A DNA stretch of 64,000 bases from Anaspis maculata (GCA_949128115.1 OX421963.1:56415306-56479305); one strand, 5' to 3'; positions 1 to 11,167 are shown, numbered from the stretch's first letter. Numbers and translations: made by a program. Notes: a model not told the origin generated them from the letters alone.

Positions 1-518
1 GGAATGCATAAAATCTTTGGCTAATCGATCATTGTATCATTCTCTTTTATGAAACCAGATTTTCTGTAATTTACCAAAGAATACCTACTGATCGAAAGAA
101 ATTTCACTAATCTCGTATTACCTATAGTAATTGAGCGTTAGTGCAACCCATTACGATTGAATATTTAACCGGAATTGAATTTATTTTTGGAAATGTGTGA
201 TTCGACCGGTTTTGCCCGCGAAGGGCCGGCAAAATGGATTATTAGAACCACCACCACCCACAAATTCGATGAGACTATGCCTTTCAAAGTTGAACATCAA
301 AGACTGAACATGAACCTGAAACTTGAATGAAAAGCCAAATATGAGAAAGATTGAACCAGAATTTGATGAAATTAACGGAGGCACTTTTCCATGTTTTGAA
401 GCACCGTTTTGCCCGGGTTTCCTCTACCTACCTACAAGTTTGTTTAATTTTGGCTACCTTGTCACTGTGATACCAGGCCAAAATTATCCAAATTGGTACA
501 CTCCGTGTCGAAAGCTTG
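1..518. other. No recognisable feature
   Basis: AT-rich sequence with no convincing exon, repeat pair or RNA gene. The short open frames overlap on both strands and carry no domain I know. Confidence 0.5.
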
Positions 519-520
519 TA

Positions 521-1273
521 CAGGGTGATCACACGAGAATTCACCCCCCTACTGGAGGCTTCCCCTTTGAGATAATTTGAAAAGGAAAAAACTTTTCTTG
601 GACAATTTTTTTTGTAGATTTCAAAATTGGAGTCTATAATATTTTACAAGCTATAATATACAGGGTGTCGCAAAAAACTTTTTTTGTTGATGCGACACCC
701 AGTATATTCGAATTGCAATCGATGTAGTTTTTTATTCTGAATACAAATATATACCACAGTGTTGAGTTATTTTCAAAGACAAACTAAAAAATTCTCAAAA
801 ATCCTGTAATACTGGCCTAAATTTGCGTTTATTTGGCTAAAAAAGTTCTGAAATTTGACTCCACAATTTTTTTTTCTAGTGCTAGGCATATATTCAAGTT
901 TCAAGAGAAGATATCTTTCCAAAAAACAAAATCTACCAAATTTGAGAAATTTTTTATTGAAATAAACGTAAATTTAGGCCAGTATTACAGGATTTTCGAG
1001 AATTTTTTGACAATTTGCCTTTGCAAATAGCTCAACACTGTAGTATATCTTTGTATTCAGAATGAAAACTACATCGATTGCAATTTGAATATACAGGGTG
1101 TCGCATCAACAAAAAAGATTTTTGCGACACCTTGTATATCATAACTTGTAAAATATTATAGGTCCCAATTTTGAAATCTACAGAAAAAATTGTCCAAGAG
1201 AGTTTTTTCCCTTCCAAATTATCTCAAAGGGGAAGCCTCCAGTAGAGGGGTGAGTTCTCGCGTGATCACCCTG
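521..1273. mobile_element. 753-bp palindromic MITE, TA target site
   Basis: The two halves are inverted copies of each other. The ends read CAGGGTGATCAC going inward, followed by a shared CCCC-rich stretch and GGAAGCCTCC(A)GTA. TA lies at 519-520 and again at 1274-1275, as expected for a Tc1/mariner-type insertion. Each arm also carries a roughly 46-bp mini-palindrome starting CAGGGTGTCGCA (about 661-705 and 1092-1135). There is no coding capacity. A relative of nearly the same length lies at 16596-17351. Confidence 0.85.
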
Positions 1274-1275
1274 TA

Positions 1276-1797
1276 CGTGTTTTTAATGGGCAATGACCGT
1301 ACCTAGGCGTCAAGTGAAAAATTATGTAGGGCCGCCATAGATTACATTTCTGACACTGATAATAGCTTTTATGCGATCCACATGGTGAGGTGGGAGCTGT
1401 GGCTTCATCATTGAGATTTCTTCAGAAATGAAGGGAAAACTGACATCAGAAGAGTCTTTCCAGTACTTTACAGTTCATGTCAAACAGAAAACGATCCGCG
1501 GAAAAGCTGATTTCAAAAGTTGGTTGTACTGTGGCGTCATCTACCGGCCAACGCCAAGAGGTTGCGCGCTTGTGTATTTTCACTCAACGGTACAGGTAAA
1601 TAATAGTAAATAGTATTTATTGATCCCGTTTTGGACATCACAACAAATGTATAGGGAGGGATGTATAGTCGAGAATATACAGCCCTCGAACTTTGTAAGT
1701 AGGTACAACAACCCTTGACAAAAATGAGAGAAACGGGGTTGTAATGATCTAAAGGGGACTTATTATGCAATGGATTGGTATTGGTGGTTCATTCGAA
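1276..1797. other. No recognisable feature
   Basis: Non-repetitive AT-rich sequence. The open frames near 1428-1613 (+) and 1537-1770 (-) overlap, have no splice-site context and resemble nothing known to me. Confidence 0.45.
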
Positions 1798-1805
1798 CCG
1801 CCCTG

Positions 1806-2713
1806 CAGTGGCGCAGCCAAGGGGGGGGCTAGGGGGCTATAGCCCCCCCTAGACAGTCTCGCTTTTTCACCGAAGCAATGAAAAATTTTGAAAATAAAAA
1901 AAATATTGTGTTCGACTGTTATACCTTCTTCATCATTTCAAAAATGGATCATTAGTCTCTCTGTGTAAGAGTTCCACTGCGATTGGATTGCGCGTTTTTT
2001 TTTTAATTGGTGCGGAATCAATCCCTGTGGGTTTATTTCTTGACAGAATCTCACCATTTAGGGTTTCTTCCGAAAGCTACAAGGATGCACTTCAGTTTGA
2101 GCCCATTGGCATTTCCAAAATCCAAAAATCAATTATTCATCCGAAAATTGAAAAAATATTTTTAGATTTTGGAAATGCTAATGGGCTCAAACCAAACTGC
2201 ATCCCTCTGTAGCTTTCGAGAGAGAACTAAATGGTAAGATTCTGTCAAGGAATGAACTCACAGGGATCATTCTACCTATCAGGCTATTTTGTAACTTCTC
2301 GTTCACTAACGACTCGTTAGCGAACGATTATCGTTCAGACTGCCACTATCGATAGATCTAACAAGAGCACGAAAAACCGTATTTCGTGAGCAGCTGCGTT
2401 CGGCCGTATCGTTTGTGTGTGCCGAACGATCGTGTATGACGTTTCTACGTGCGCGCAGCACAGCTGTCAGTTTGCAAGTGTCATGACATGACTACAATAC
2501 CATTTATAACTGTCATTTTCCCCGCAAACCCGGGGAATACTAAATTTAATACCTACTTCAATTTAAGGTAGGTAACATTGGTACCACAATAATTACACTC
2601 GAAAATAGGATGACCAAGGCCATTTTTCCGGGGGGGGGGGTTCGCCATTGGCGCAGCTCGCTTTGTTCGCGTTCGTTAGCCCCCTTCATGGCTAAATCCT
2701 GGCTGCGCCACTG
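1806..2713. mobile_element. Non-autonomous hAT element with 8-bp TSD
   Basis: The ends are inverted copies of CAGTGGCGCAGCCA, the terminus style of hAT elements. They are flanked by a perfect 8-bp direct repeat, CCGCCCTG, at 1798-1805 and 2714-2721. An 8-bp duplication is the hAT hallmark. G-runs follow both ends. No transposase frame is visible, so the copy is non-autonomous. A second palindromic MITE (2015-2272) sits inside it. Confidence 0.88.
2015..2272. mobile_element. Palindromic MITE nested in the hAT element
   Basis: An inverted repeat of about 258 bp. GGAATCAATCCCTGTGGG on the left matches the reverse complement of the right end, and the centre folds through TTTGAGCCCATTGGCATTTC and its complement. 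A second, interrupted copy lies at about 32306-32690, which confirms a mobile family. It has no coding potential. Confidence 0.8.
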
Positions 2714-2721
2714 CCGCCCTG

Positions 2722-3107
2722 TAATGTTAAGGATGCAAGATATCAGTAGAACGTGTTCCGTTTGGAGACAGACTGCGAAAGAGGTTGCAGACGTTCACAG
2801 AGGGTAGCGTTCCTGGATGATCAGTGTAATCAAATTCGATTGAAGGTCACTTTGTAGAGCAAAGTTATGCACTTCTGCCACATTTGAACCAAGAACATGA
2901 CCTTGGAGTGGAAACATGAAACGTAAATTTGTCGAAAATTGACATAGCTCCCTTGAAAACTCAGATAAGGGATGGATCAAAAAATGTTCTGAAATATTGT
3001 GATAAGCTTCCCAAAAACTCATTGGGAAAGAATCTACGAATTTTTTTTCGTAAAGTTGTGCACTGTCGAAAGTTGGCCATTTTGATACTGGTTTCACCAT
3101 TATCACC
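2722..3107. other. No recognisable feature
   Basis: The stretch between the hAT element and foldback family A. Overlapping short frames at 2795-3229 (-) and 2929-3288 (+) run into the palindrome and are not supported as genes. Confidence 0.4.
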
Positions 3108-4834
3108 AAAATCACCATTTCTGAAATCGTTACTTTTTTATACTTTTTCTGCTGGACTATATATTTCCAAAGTCGAGGAGCACAATGCAATAGATTTCCA
3201 GAGAGTGTCATACACCAGTGGCGTACCAAACGGCTGCAAAGGGGCCGAGATGCAATTTTTCACAAGTCTTATGGTTAACCTGACCTAACACTTTTTTTGA
3301 CATGTTTGATATCATTCCTGACCAAATCGCACATGCTGATTCCAAAAATTAGTATGAAATTTTGATAGAGACGTGTTTAAACCCGTTTTATCATGAAAAA
3401 CATGATTTTTTTCACCCTCAAAGTTGATGTTTTGTAATTCTGCTTCCATCACTGTCCAATGTTATTATAACTATGATTTTGACTTAGACAGTTGGTTTGG
3501 GCTATTTAACACAAAAATATCATTTGGTGAACTTTTTTTCTCGTTTTCACAAAGTCACAGCATGATTTTGCTTCTTGAGATGTATCATGTCAAAGCTTGA
3601 TGTGACGAAACATGCTATTTCACAGAAAAAATTAGGCTAGGATCAGAATGTAATGTTGATTTGGTAATTTATTCATTTCAAGGCAAGGAAATAGTTTTCT
3701 CTATCAAACAAAACAGAAAAAGCTAAAATTGGAGTCGTAGGTATTTTAGTCATGACATCCTCTTTCTTCCGATATTGCGAGCTTTTGGAATTAAATTTCT
3801 ACATGATGCACGTTTTGGAACAAAACTACCGTGTGACTTTGTCACATCGATAGAAACTTCTGGTGTATGAAATTCATCTATGAAATAGTTCAATCGAACA
3901 ATCTCTGTCAAAATTGTGATCATCAGTGGTTTGAACCACAATGGGAATGGAACTCAAAAACGACAAATTCATAGGTCGAAACTTCACGTTTTTTCAGAAA
4001 TTTATTCCGCAATGTCGGAGGAAAAACTATGTCATGACTGAAATACGGCTCCGATTCCAGTTTTTTTTTATTTTGATTGATAGAGAAATCTATTTTTATG
4101 CCTTGAAATGAAGTACTAAATCAAAGCCACTTTTTTACCCTAGTTTAATTTTTCCTGTGAAATAGCACGTTTCGTCACATCAAGCTTTGACATGATACAT
4201 CTCAAGAAACAAAATCACTCCGTGACTTGGTGAAAACCGGGAAAAAGTTCAGCAAATAATATTTTTGTGTGAAATAGCCCAAACTAACTGACTAAGTCAA
4301 AATCATAGTTATAATAACATTGAACAATGGTAGAAGTAGAATTACAAAACATCAATTTTGAGGGTGAAAGAAAAATCATGTTTTTCTGATAAAACCGGTT
4401 CAAACAAGTCTTTATCAAAATTTCATATTTTTTTTTCAAGTCAGAACGTGCGATTTTGTCAGAAACGATACCAAACATGTCAAAAAAAGTGTTAGTTACG
4501 GTTTACCATAAGACTTGTGAAAAATCGCACCGCGACCCCTTCGCAGCCGTCTGGTACGCCACTGGTGCATGACACTTTCCGGAAACTTATTGCATTGTGT
4601 TCCTCGGCCTTGAAAATATATAGGCAGTTCAGCGAAAAAAATATGAAAAAAGTAACGAATTCAAAACTGGTAATTTTTTGGACCTTCGACCTCTTAGGGT
4701 GCACACCAGTCGCGTGTCTCATCAGGGCACCACTTCTCAAAAATTACCCATAGGCACCTTACTACTCACGTGCAAAAGAATTTTGCATCGGAATGAAATG
4801 CAAGGTTGGTCCTGATATGTGCCGCTAACGTCCG
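3108..4834. mobile_element. Foldback family A, copy 1
   Basis: A long imperfect palindrome centred near 3950. The left arm (about 3112-3760) is the inverted counterpart of the right arm (about 4130-4690). Both arms contain CAGTGGCGTACCA facing inward, near 3217 and 4555, an hAT-like terminal motif. The right end continues to GCTAACGTCCGTATTA near 4834, a terminus also found at 13902 and resembling the ends of the 8056-10637 palindrome. The left equivalent of that end is missing, so the copy looks truncated. The second copy is at 11168-13902. Confidence 0.75.
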
Positions 4835-4844
4835 TATTACCGGT

Positions 4845-4956
4845 TTATGTTCAAGATGTGCCCCTCGATATAAAAATCGACTTGTTTTTGCTCGAAGATA
4901 TATTCTCGGAGAATCGGGAGTTCTTATGGATGGATAGTTTTCAAATGATCACCCGG
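4845..4956. mobile_element. End fragment of palindromic MITE family B
   Basis: The stretch contains CTCGATATAAAAATCGAC and ends GATAGTTTTCAAATGATCAC then CCGG before TA. This matches the right end of the complete element at 12473-13551. Only one terminus is present. Confidence 0.75.
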
Positions 4957-5119
4957 TATATTATTTGGTTCCTTTCAAAGTCCAAGTACGTAGATTTCTA
5001 TCTTCCTATAAGGCAAAGCGGAAGGGTTAACAACCAGCCAATTTCACCACACCACATCGTTTTATCCCCAACTCTCCCATGCACCTATGAATTGACGCCC
5101 TAACGTAGGTATATCATAC

Positions 5120-5572
5120 CGTGTGGTTAGACGAAGTGTCGGACACCGACAGCCTGGAGCGCCGCATGAGATCGTAGGGATCGGCCGTCGGCAGGATCGA
5201 CGGCCTCGAGGAGGAACTTATGCGCATAGTGCCGGCCCTCAGGGGCGTCGTTGCGGCCGCCAGGCTGCTGCCGCTCGTGGGGTAGCATCGCACCGTGCCG
5301 AATTTGGTGGCCGCGTCCCCCGGCGACATGGGCAGCCGCGTGCCCTTGCAGTTCTTGCATGTCGTGGGGCCTTTGTTGCTGCCGTGCTTGCTGGAGCGTT
5401 TCGTCCCGTTGATGTAGTCCGAACAGGCGCAGAGGACGAAAGCCGGGGCCAGGACCAGGCCTCCGGATGCCCGAACGCTGCCATAGAGCCAGGGGTCGGC
5501 GTAGCGCATCGAGCGGGACAAGGCGCTCTCGCCTTCCTCCGACGGCGACCAGCTGGGCTGAGATCCTTCTGC
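5120..5572 (-). CDS. GC-rich internal exon (151 codons), unknown protein
   Basis: Read on the minus strand, the exon follows a good acceptor (GTGGTTTCAG, ending at 5573) and stops at a donor (ACG|GTATGA). The length is 453 nt, exactly 151 codons, phase 0 at both ends. Three frames are open because the stretch is GC-rich, but only this one runs from acceptor to donor, and its third codon positions are mostly G or C, unlike the AT-rich surroundings. The peptide starts AEGSQPSWSPSEEGES, has a Cys cluster (CAC, later CKNCKG and RCYP), is Ser/Arg-rich, and ends near DPYDLMRRSRLSVSDTSSN. I do not recognise the family. The other exons are not visible within the neighbouring transposons and may lie outside the window. 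Foreign origin cannot be excluded, but the splice sites argue for a host gene. Confidence 0.62.
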
Positions 5573-5935
5573 CTGAAACCACAACAAGAAAGAATGTTAC
5601 CGATTACATTACATTTCTCAGCTTCGTCAGGGCTAAAATTGTGGAAACTTTCCATGATATATCAACATCTATCATTTATTTATACAGAGTGATTCAGAAG
5701 TGTCGGACCAAAATGATACATGGTATATAGAATCATTCATGAAGTCCATAAAAAATATTTAAAAAATTCTTCGACTTTTATTTTTAAAGTTATGAATAAG
5801 GATCAAAGATCAAAGGGTGGTCCTTCGAACCCGTCTACTTTCGTCATTTCAAAAGACTCAAGTGAACGGTTGGTGGCAGAACTATGAGTAAGAAATATCA
5901 ACCATTGGATGAGTATTAAATTTCTGTTTTCTATA

Positions 5936-6419
5936 CAGGGTGAGTCAGAAACCTCGAAAATTATTTTTCTTCAAAAATGCCTCTGAACTATTCGGTTGAT
6001 CCCTCAACTTATGGAGAGCAAAAGAAGTCACGGTTCTTTTTTACCTGCATCAACTACTGTGGTTATTTGCATGATATTTTCTATAAGGGTTTTTCTGTCA
6101 ATAAGACAACAACGATTCTATGTTTTGGACCAACAGTGGGGGATTTTCAGTGTGGGTTTTTTTCGATGGCTTTTTCGTTTCATCCCTCTTCCCGGGGCAT
6201 CACCGCACGGTAGTAGATGCCCCGGTACTAAAGGACGCGTGAAAAAGCCCATCTGGCCCGGTGCGGATTAGCGGATTTGAACCCGGGACCTTCACCTTTG
6301 AAAGCGGAGCCGAGCTCACCGTGCTACCGACCGGGTTTAGTCACAGTTTTGTAGCAAGAAATTTTGTTTAGAGGATCATTTTGGAGAAACTGGATTTTTT
6401 CACTCCATGAATCACCCTG
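5936..6419. mobile_element. Inner palindromic MITE (CAGGGTGAGTC end)
   Basis: It starts CAGGGTGAGTCA after TA (5934-5935) and ends with the complement of CAGGGTGATTCA before TA (6420-6421). It is nested inside the 5685-6954 palindrome and has itself been split by a tRNA-like SINE at 6180-6345. Confidence 0.7.
6180..6345 (-). repeat. tRNA-derived SINE-like sequence
   Basis: On the minus strand the segment begins ACCCGGTCGGTAGCACGG, then after a short interval has GGTCCCGGGTTCAAATCC, matching a pol III B box in tRNA context. The remainder forms a GC-rich hairpin around GGGGCATCACCGCACGGTAG. The fold is not a complete cloverleaf, so I call it a SINE head rather than a tRNA gene. Confidence 0.55.
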
Positions 6420-6429
6420 TATAGTGAAT

Positions 6430-6623
6430 AAATGAATAAATAAATGTTTTTCTCCTTATCGGCTTTTTCTCGCCATAAGAGTTTGCCCGTTCATTTATCA
6501 GGTTAACAAATTCAGAAAAGTGCAAATTTCGGACAACACAACACCCAGACTTTTTACCGGGAATCGAACCCGGGACTTCCGCGTTGCAGGCAGCCACTCG
6601 ACCGCCTGCGTCACGGGGTCGTC
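6430..6623 (-). repeat. tRNA-derived SINE, 17-bp TSD
   Basis: Minus-strand SINE. The head contains GGTCGAGTGGCTGCCTGC and the B-box-like GTCCCGGGTTCGATTCCCGG. The tail is an (AAAT)-type run at 6430-6446. A 17-bp duplication with one mismatch, CACCCTGTATA(G/T)TGAAT, flanks it at 6413-6429 and 6624-6640. A second copy of the family is at 21906-22096. Confidence 0.82.
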
Positions 6624-6988
6624 CACCCTGTATATTGAATGGAAATCTAGCACATATCTAGTAGTTGATATTGTCAAAGGTAAGCGTTTGGGCTCCCTTG
6701 TGGCCGTTGGCTGTCCGCTGGGGCCAAAGGGTTTGGTGCCTGTCATTCATGTGACAACATTTTCCATCCCTTATTCTTGTATTATTAGTTTACTAGAATG
6801 TAATGAAGAAAATAGAAGGGTTCGGAGGACCACCTTTTGATCACTCATAACTTCAAAAATAAAAGTCGAAGAATTGTTTCAATAGTTTTTCGGGCTTTAC
6901 AAAAGATTCCATATATCGTGTATTGTTTTGGTCCGACACCTTTGAATCAGCCTGTATCTACAAGCAACGCTACAAGCTAGTTAAATAT

Positions 6989-7502
6989 TGTTTCGCTTAT
7001 TTCGCGTCCAGGTCCGTCTATAATTGGCACGATCGTTTTACAACACACACTGTTTATTACTGCGTACTACAATAAATACACGCCAACAATCATTCACTTG
7101 GGAATATCGCTGATTACTACTGGCTTTCTATCGCTCTCGACCGCTTTGGATTCAGTACTACTGTGTGAGCGATCCAAAGTGCTTATTTATACCTAGTGTT
7201 CTCGAATTTTCCATCGGTCCTCCAGCAAATTCCAGAATGACCCGGGATACGGTTTCGCGGCGACTCCCGGAAAATCTTCTACCTTTCGCGTGCTTCTCGC
7301 GTGTTCCGGAACGTCGGCACCTCCGCCAAATGGACAAATGTGCCCTAGTCGGCTGTTGAAGTCGCCACGTAAATCTCATCCGTCAAGCCATGCGTATATT
7401 CTAGAAATGTCCAGAGCTTCGCACTTGTACAATGCGACCTGATGGGATCCGTCTAGAAAGATCTGGTGTGCTCCAGATGCACGGAAATCGCCGCTCGTAA
7501 CA
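6989..7502 (-). mobile_element. Solo LTR, 4-bp TSD ATAT
   Basis: On the minus strand the 514-bp segment begins TGTTACGAGCGGCG and ends AAATAAGCGAAACA, so it has TG...CA ends. ATAT is duplicated at 6985-6988 and 7503-7506. A TATAAATA box (7184-7191) and an AATAAA signal (7053-7058) follow in U3-R order. No gag/pol frame or second LTR is near, so this is a solo LTR. The 4-bp duplication suggests Ty3/gypsy-type integration, but without internal sequence the family is not fixed. Confidence 0.8.
7184..7191 (-). promoter_or_regulatory. TATA box of the solo LTR
   Basis: TATAAATA on the minus strand, followed about 25-30 nt downstream by CACAGTAGTACTG, a plausible transcription start. The AATAAA signal lies further downstream at 7058-7053, as in a working LTR promoter. 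Confidence 0.5.
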
Positions 7503-7506
7503 ATAT

Positions 7507-8052
7507 TAAGTATATGTTATACTAGCTATTATGTATTAAAATATTTAGTCAGTTTTTGTGCTCTTCAACTTAATTGTTGCAGGATGGCTCGCGAAGCCCA
7601 GTCCTCCATATAGAAAGAAGTCGGATGCCATTAAATCGGGAGAACTTGAAGCCTGAGCCAAGAATTTGTAGAAAAATCTAGTTGTACAAAATAATGGCAA
7701 GTTTATGCCTGCTTAATATAAATGCGCATTCGCATTGGCATCATGAATTTCATCTCAAAGAATAAGTAAGTGCACCTATGCTTACTATCATATCTCTAGC
7801 TATGCATATAAAGTACGTCCTGTACGTGGGTTACAGCTTTATCATAATCTTGGCTCTTCTTGTGTTTTTGAACGCATCTATCACCTTGGCGAAAATCGCT
7901 TTTGCATCAGCTTTGTCTGTCCATCCTTTTGTCCGTTATTGCAACTCCTCCAGGACCAGACGGTCTAAAGCTCAGTAATACATAGCTGCCAGGCTGTCAC
8001 CCCCCAAACCTGGACTTGGTTATATGTAATAAATTTTCATAGATTGATGCCA
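7507..8052. other. No recognisable feature
   Basis: Contains an acceptor-like TTGTTGCAG near 7574 and a donor-like GTAAGTG near 7766, but the interval between them is full of stops in every frame. No gene is called. Confidence 0.4.
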
Positions 8053-8055
8053 TAC

Positions 8056-10637
8056 TAGTCCGGACGTTAGTGGGAAATACCTTGTACTTTTATACCAAGC
8101 ATTGTCACTTTGCATGCCTGTTACTGAGACCACCCTGGACCAATCTGGGTGTGGGGACATCGGCGCAAATCGTGCAGACAGTTTATACAGGGTGAAGTAG
8201 AAATAATCTGTTGGAAAATCGTAAATCTTGAACCATAACCGACGGACGTATGTGAGTCAGGATATTGATGAAGGATTTCATGCTCATGGAGGTACTGCAA
8301 ACAGTTTAGAAATATCTTGAGGAGTTTCCGAACTACGCTGGAAGAAGTGAAACTTCCTAATTTTTTTTATTTTTACATCAAGCTGCAACTTGATATTCCG
8401 ACAAACAATCATGTTTCTAATGAAACGCGATGTGGGGACATCGACAAAGCCTGCTAGATTCAGAACTAAGATTTTCAATTTTTTTCCTATCGTGAGCGCT
8501 ATCTTCAAATTGCCCTTCGCGGAGTTGTTGAAAAAACAACAGGTGACGACTTCAATGGACACACACGATCGTTTCATAATGAAAAACCAGATCCTGAATC
8601 GCGCCAATGACCTCTTCGCCGAAGAAACGTTATCAAGTTCGTTTTTCTTGATTTCTCTCCACTTACGTGACAGTCATGACCAAATGGAACTTTGGATCGA
8701 TGACATGTTTGTGATATTATAATCCACATTATTTTGTGAAGCCAGTCACTGAATTTCATCATCATTAGCCAAGACGTGTTATTTTGGTAAACAGTTGAAC
8801 AAAAAGTTTGCTTCGATTTTTGTGAAAACGGCAAAAACGGCAGAATCACGTCGTCCTTTCAAACCCCATTAAAGAAAATCTGTCGCCATGAAGGTTACCA
8901 AATGATACCTATTGAAAGAGTTTGGAGGAATGTGTTCTGTAGTTTGGGGCTACACCGAAATGAATTGTTCCATCCTAGTTATGCGGGAGGGACGTCAAAA
9001 ATGTTGCTACAGCTTATCTTGAGTACGTTTTTTTGTTGAATATGGCTAGAAACGCTTCAAAGATGAGCTGTAGCCACATTTTTGACGTACCTCCTGCAGA
9101 GCTAGGATGGAACAATCCATTTCGATCATCCATTTAGCTTCAAACTACAGAACACATTTCTCCGAACTCTTTCAGTATCAATTGGAAGCATTTCTGGTAA
9201 CAGATTTTCTTCAATCGGGTTTGAGGGGATGACGTGATTCTGCCGTTTTTGCCTTTTTCACAAAAATCGAAGCAAACTTTGTGTTTAACTTTTTGCCAAA
9301 TGAACACCACTTGGCTGATGATGATGAAATCCAGTGACTGCCTTAACAAAATAATGTAGATTATATTATCACAAACATGTCATCGATCCAAAGTTCCATT
9401 TGGTCATGACTGTCACGTAAGTGGAGAGAAATCAAGAAAAACTGACTTTATAACGTTTCTCCGGCGAAGAGGTCATTGGCGCAATTCAGGACCTGGCTTT
9501 TCATTATAAAACGATCGTGTGTCTCCAACAAAGTCGTCACTTGTAATTTTTCCAACAATTCCACGAAGGGCAGTTTGAAGATGGTGCTCACGATGGAAAA
9601 AAGTTGAAGATCTTAGTTTTTAATCTAGCAGGCTTCATCGATGTCCCCACATCGCGTTTCATTAAAAAACATGATTGTTTGGCGGAATATCAAGTTGCAG
9701 CTCGATATCTCCAAAGACAACTGATTTATTGGGAAAAGAAAAAAAATGAAGCAGTTTCACTTCTTCCAGCGTATTTCAGAAACGCCTCAAGATATTTCAA
9801 AACTGTTTGCAGCATCTTCATGAGCATGAAATCCGTCATCAATATCCTGATTGATGTACGTCCATCAGTTATGGTTCAAGATTTACGATTTTTCAACAAT
9901 TTCTTTCTATTTTACCCTGTATAAAGTGTGTGCACAATTTGCGCCAATGTCCCCACATCCAGATTGATCCAGGGTGGTCCCAGCAACAGGCATGCAAAGT
10001 GACAATGCTTGGTATAGGGATGTTCGATCTTTCCGAAAAGATCGATCTTGTGGATCGATCTAGATCGATTGTAACAAAATCGATCCTATAAAGGATCGTC
10101 TATAAAAGATCGATCTTCCAAAAGATCGAATAAAGATCGAGCAAGTAAACTAAAGAGTAACTGACGTAGACGTAGAAGCTGATGGTACATTGATAATGAT
10201 AGAATAGTTACTAGTTACTGTAAGAGGCCGTATCGAATTATCGTACAATTCGACACAGCAGCAATGTCACTGTAATTGGGTAGTTTCCGAGATAGATAAT
10301 AGATGGCGGCAATGCGAGATTCTCTAACTGCAAACTGCAAGTGTGGTTGTGGGCCCATCCTGGCATCCTGCTGAATTCAGTGAAATCTCGACGACAGTGT
10401 TCCATTGCGCTGTTTTGAAATAGTCCGACGGCAATCAGTGCCTCTGTCAGTAGCGAATGTAGCGAAAGATCGAAAAATCGATCTCATAAAAAATCGGAGC
10501 TGAGAAGATCGATTCAAAAGATCGAGAATCGCAAGCGAAAAGATCGATCTTTCTGAAAATCGATCTAGATCGAACATCCCTAGCTTGGTATAAAAGTGCA
10601 AGGTACCCCTAATTTTTTTCCCTTAACGTCCGGACTA
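8056..10637. mobile_element. Long palindromic foldback element, TSD TAC
   Basis: The ends read TAGTCCGGACGTTA inward on both sides, flanked by TAC (8053-8055 and 10638-10640). The arms are about 1 kb each with the fold centre near 9040. Open frames in the arms (for example 8390-8722) are mirror images of the opposite arm and not genes. A second inverted pair begins ACAGGGTGAAGTAGAAA at 8190 and 9920, so an older element lies within. The right arm is split by an hAT MITE at 10015-10582. Confidence 0.85.
10015..10582. mobile_element. hAT-type MITE, 8-bp TSD GCTTGGTA
   Basis: 568 bp with ends TAGGGATGTTCGATC and the exact complement. The perfect 8-bp duplication GCTTGGTA is at 10007-10014 and 10583-10590. 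The left arm of the host palindrome (8094-8104 region) shows the uninterrupted target. Many GATCGATCTTTTCG-like motifs are repeated subterminally on both sides. There is no transposase frame. Confidence 0.9.
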
Positions 10638-11167
10638 TACTAACTTGAAATAACAACAATCTTGCAACTCTTATATGACATACTCTAACGTTTTAATTTT
10701 TTCGTTGATAGATAGATAGTTGTCACCCCCGAAACAAGTCTAGGCTGTATTGTAATTACATAGTTCGCCGCCAACATCGATCGAACCGACCTAAAACATC
10801 TTAAAATAACATCAGTCCCGTTTTCCAGTTTCCACCGATTACCTTGCCTCAGTGATATCCATATCACTTCCACTACCACGACTCCCTGCTGAACTCGAAA
10901 ATCACTTTCTAGCAAAAATTACTTTATTAGCGCGGTAAACAACATAGCAAAAATATCGCCCAAACCTCAGAAAAATTAATTCATGAAATTTTATGACTGA
11001 TATCGACACAGAATTTCATCCTCCCAAGAAATCCCCTTATTGGCTTTTTCTATAGTCGGTTTCAAAGTATGGCGCGTTCACAGTAACCATATTCCAAGAC
11101 GATTTTCTGTTTTTGTCGCTATCATTTCACTGTTATGGTTCAAATCGTTAGTACATTTCACTGTCAA

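Larger units (their letters stand above)
5685..6954. mobile_element. Outer palindromic element, TA target site
   Basis: The ends are inverted copies: CAGAGTGATTCAGAAGTGTC at the left and its diverged complement at 6935-6954, each bordered by TA (5683-5684 and 6955-6956). The arms match for at least 200 bp, for example the AAGTCGAAGAATT stretch near 5765 and 6865. Inside lie a second palindrome (5936-6419) and two SINEs. Confidence 0.82.

Noticed and set aside
5239..5692. Other long frames over the GC-rich exon, on both strands
   Set aside because: GC-rich sequence leaves several frames open. Only the phase-0 minus-strand frame spans acceptor to donor and shows G/C-biased third positions.
6540..6625. 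Possible tRNA gene
   Set aside because: The box-B-like motif is tRNA-like, but the cloverleaf is incomplete, a repeat body with a tail and target duplication follows, and another copy exists at 21906-22096. It is a SINE. The same reasoning applies to 6180-6345 and 48666-48850.
8284..9924. Frames of about 107-110 codons near 8390 and 9604
   Set aside because: Mirror-image translations of the two arms of the 8056-10637 foldback element.
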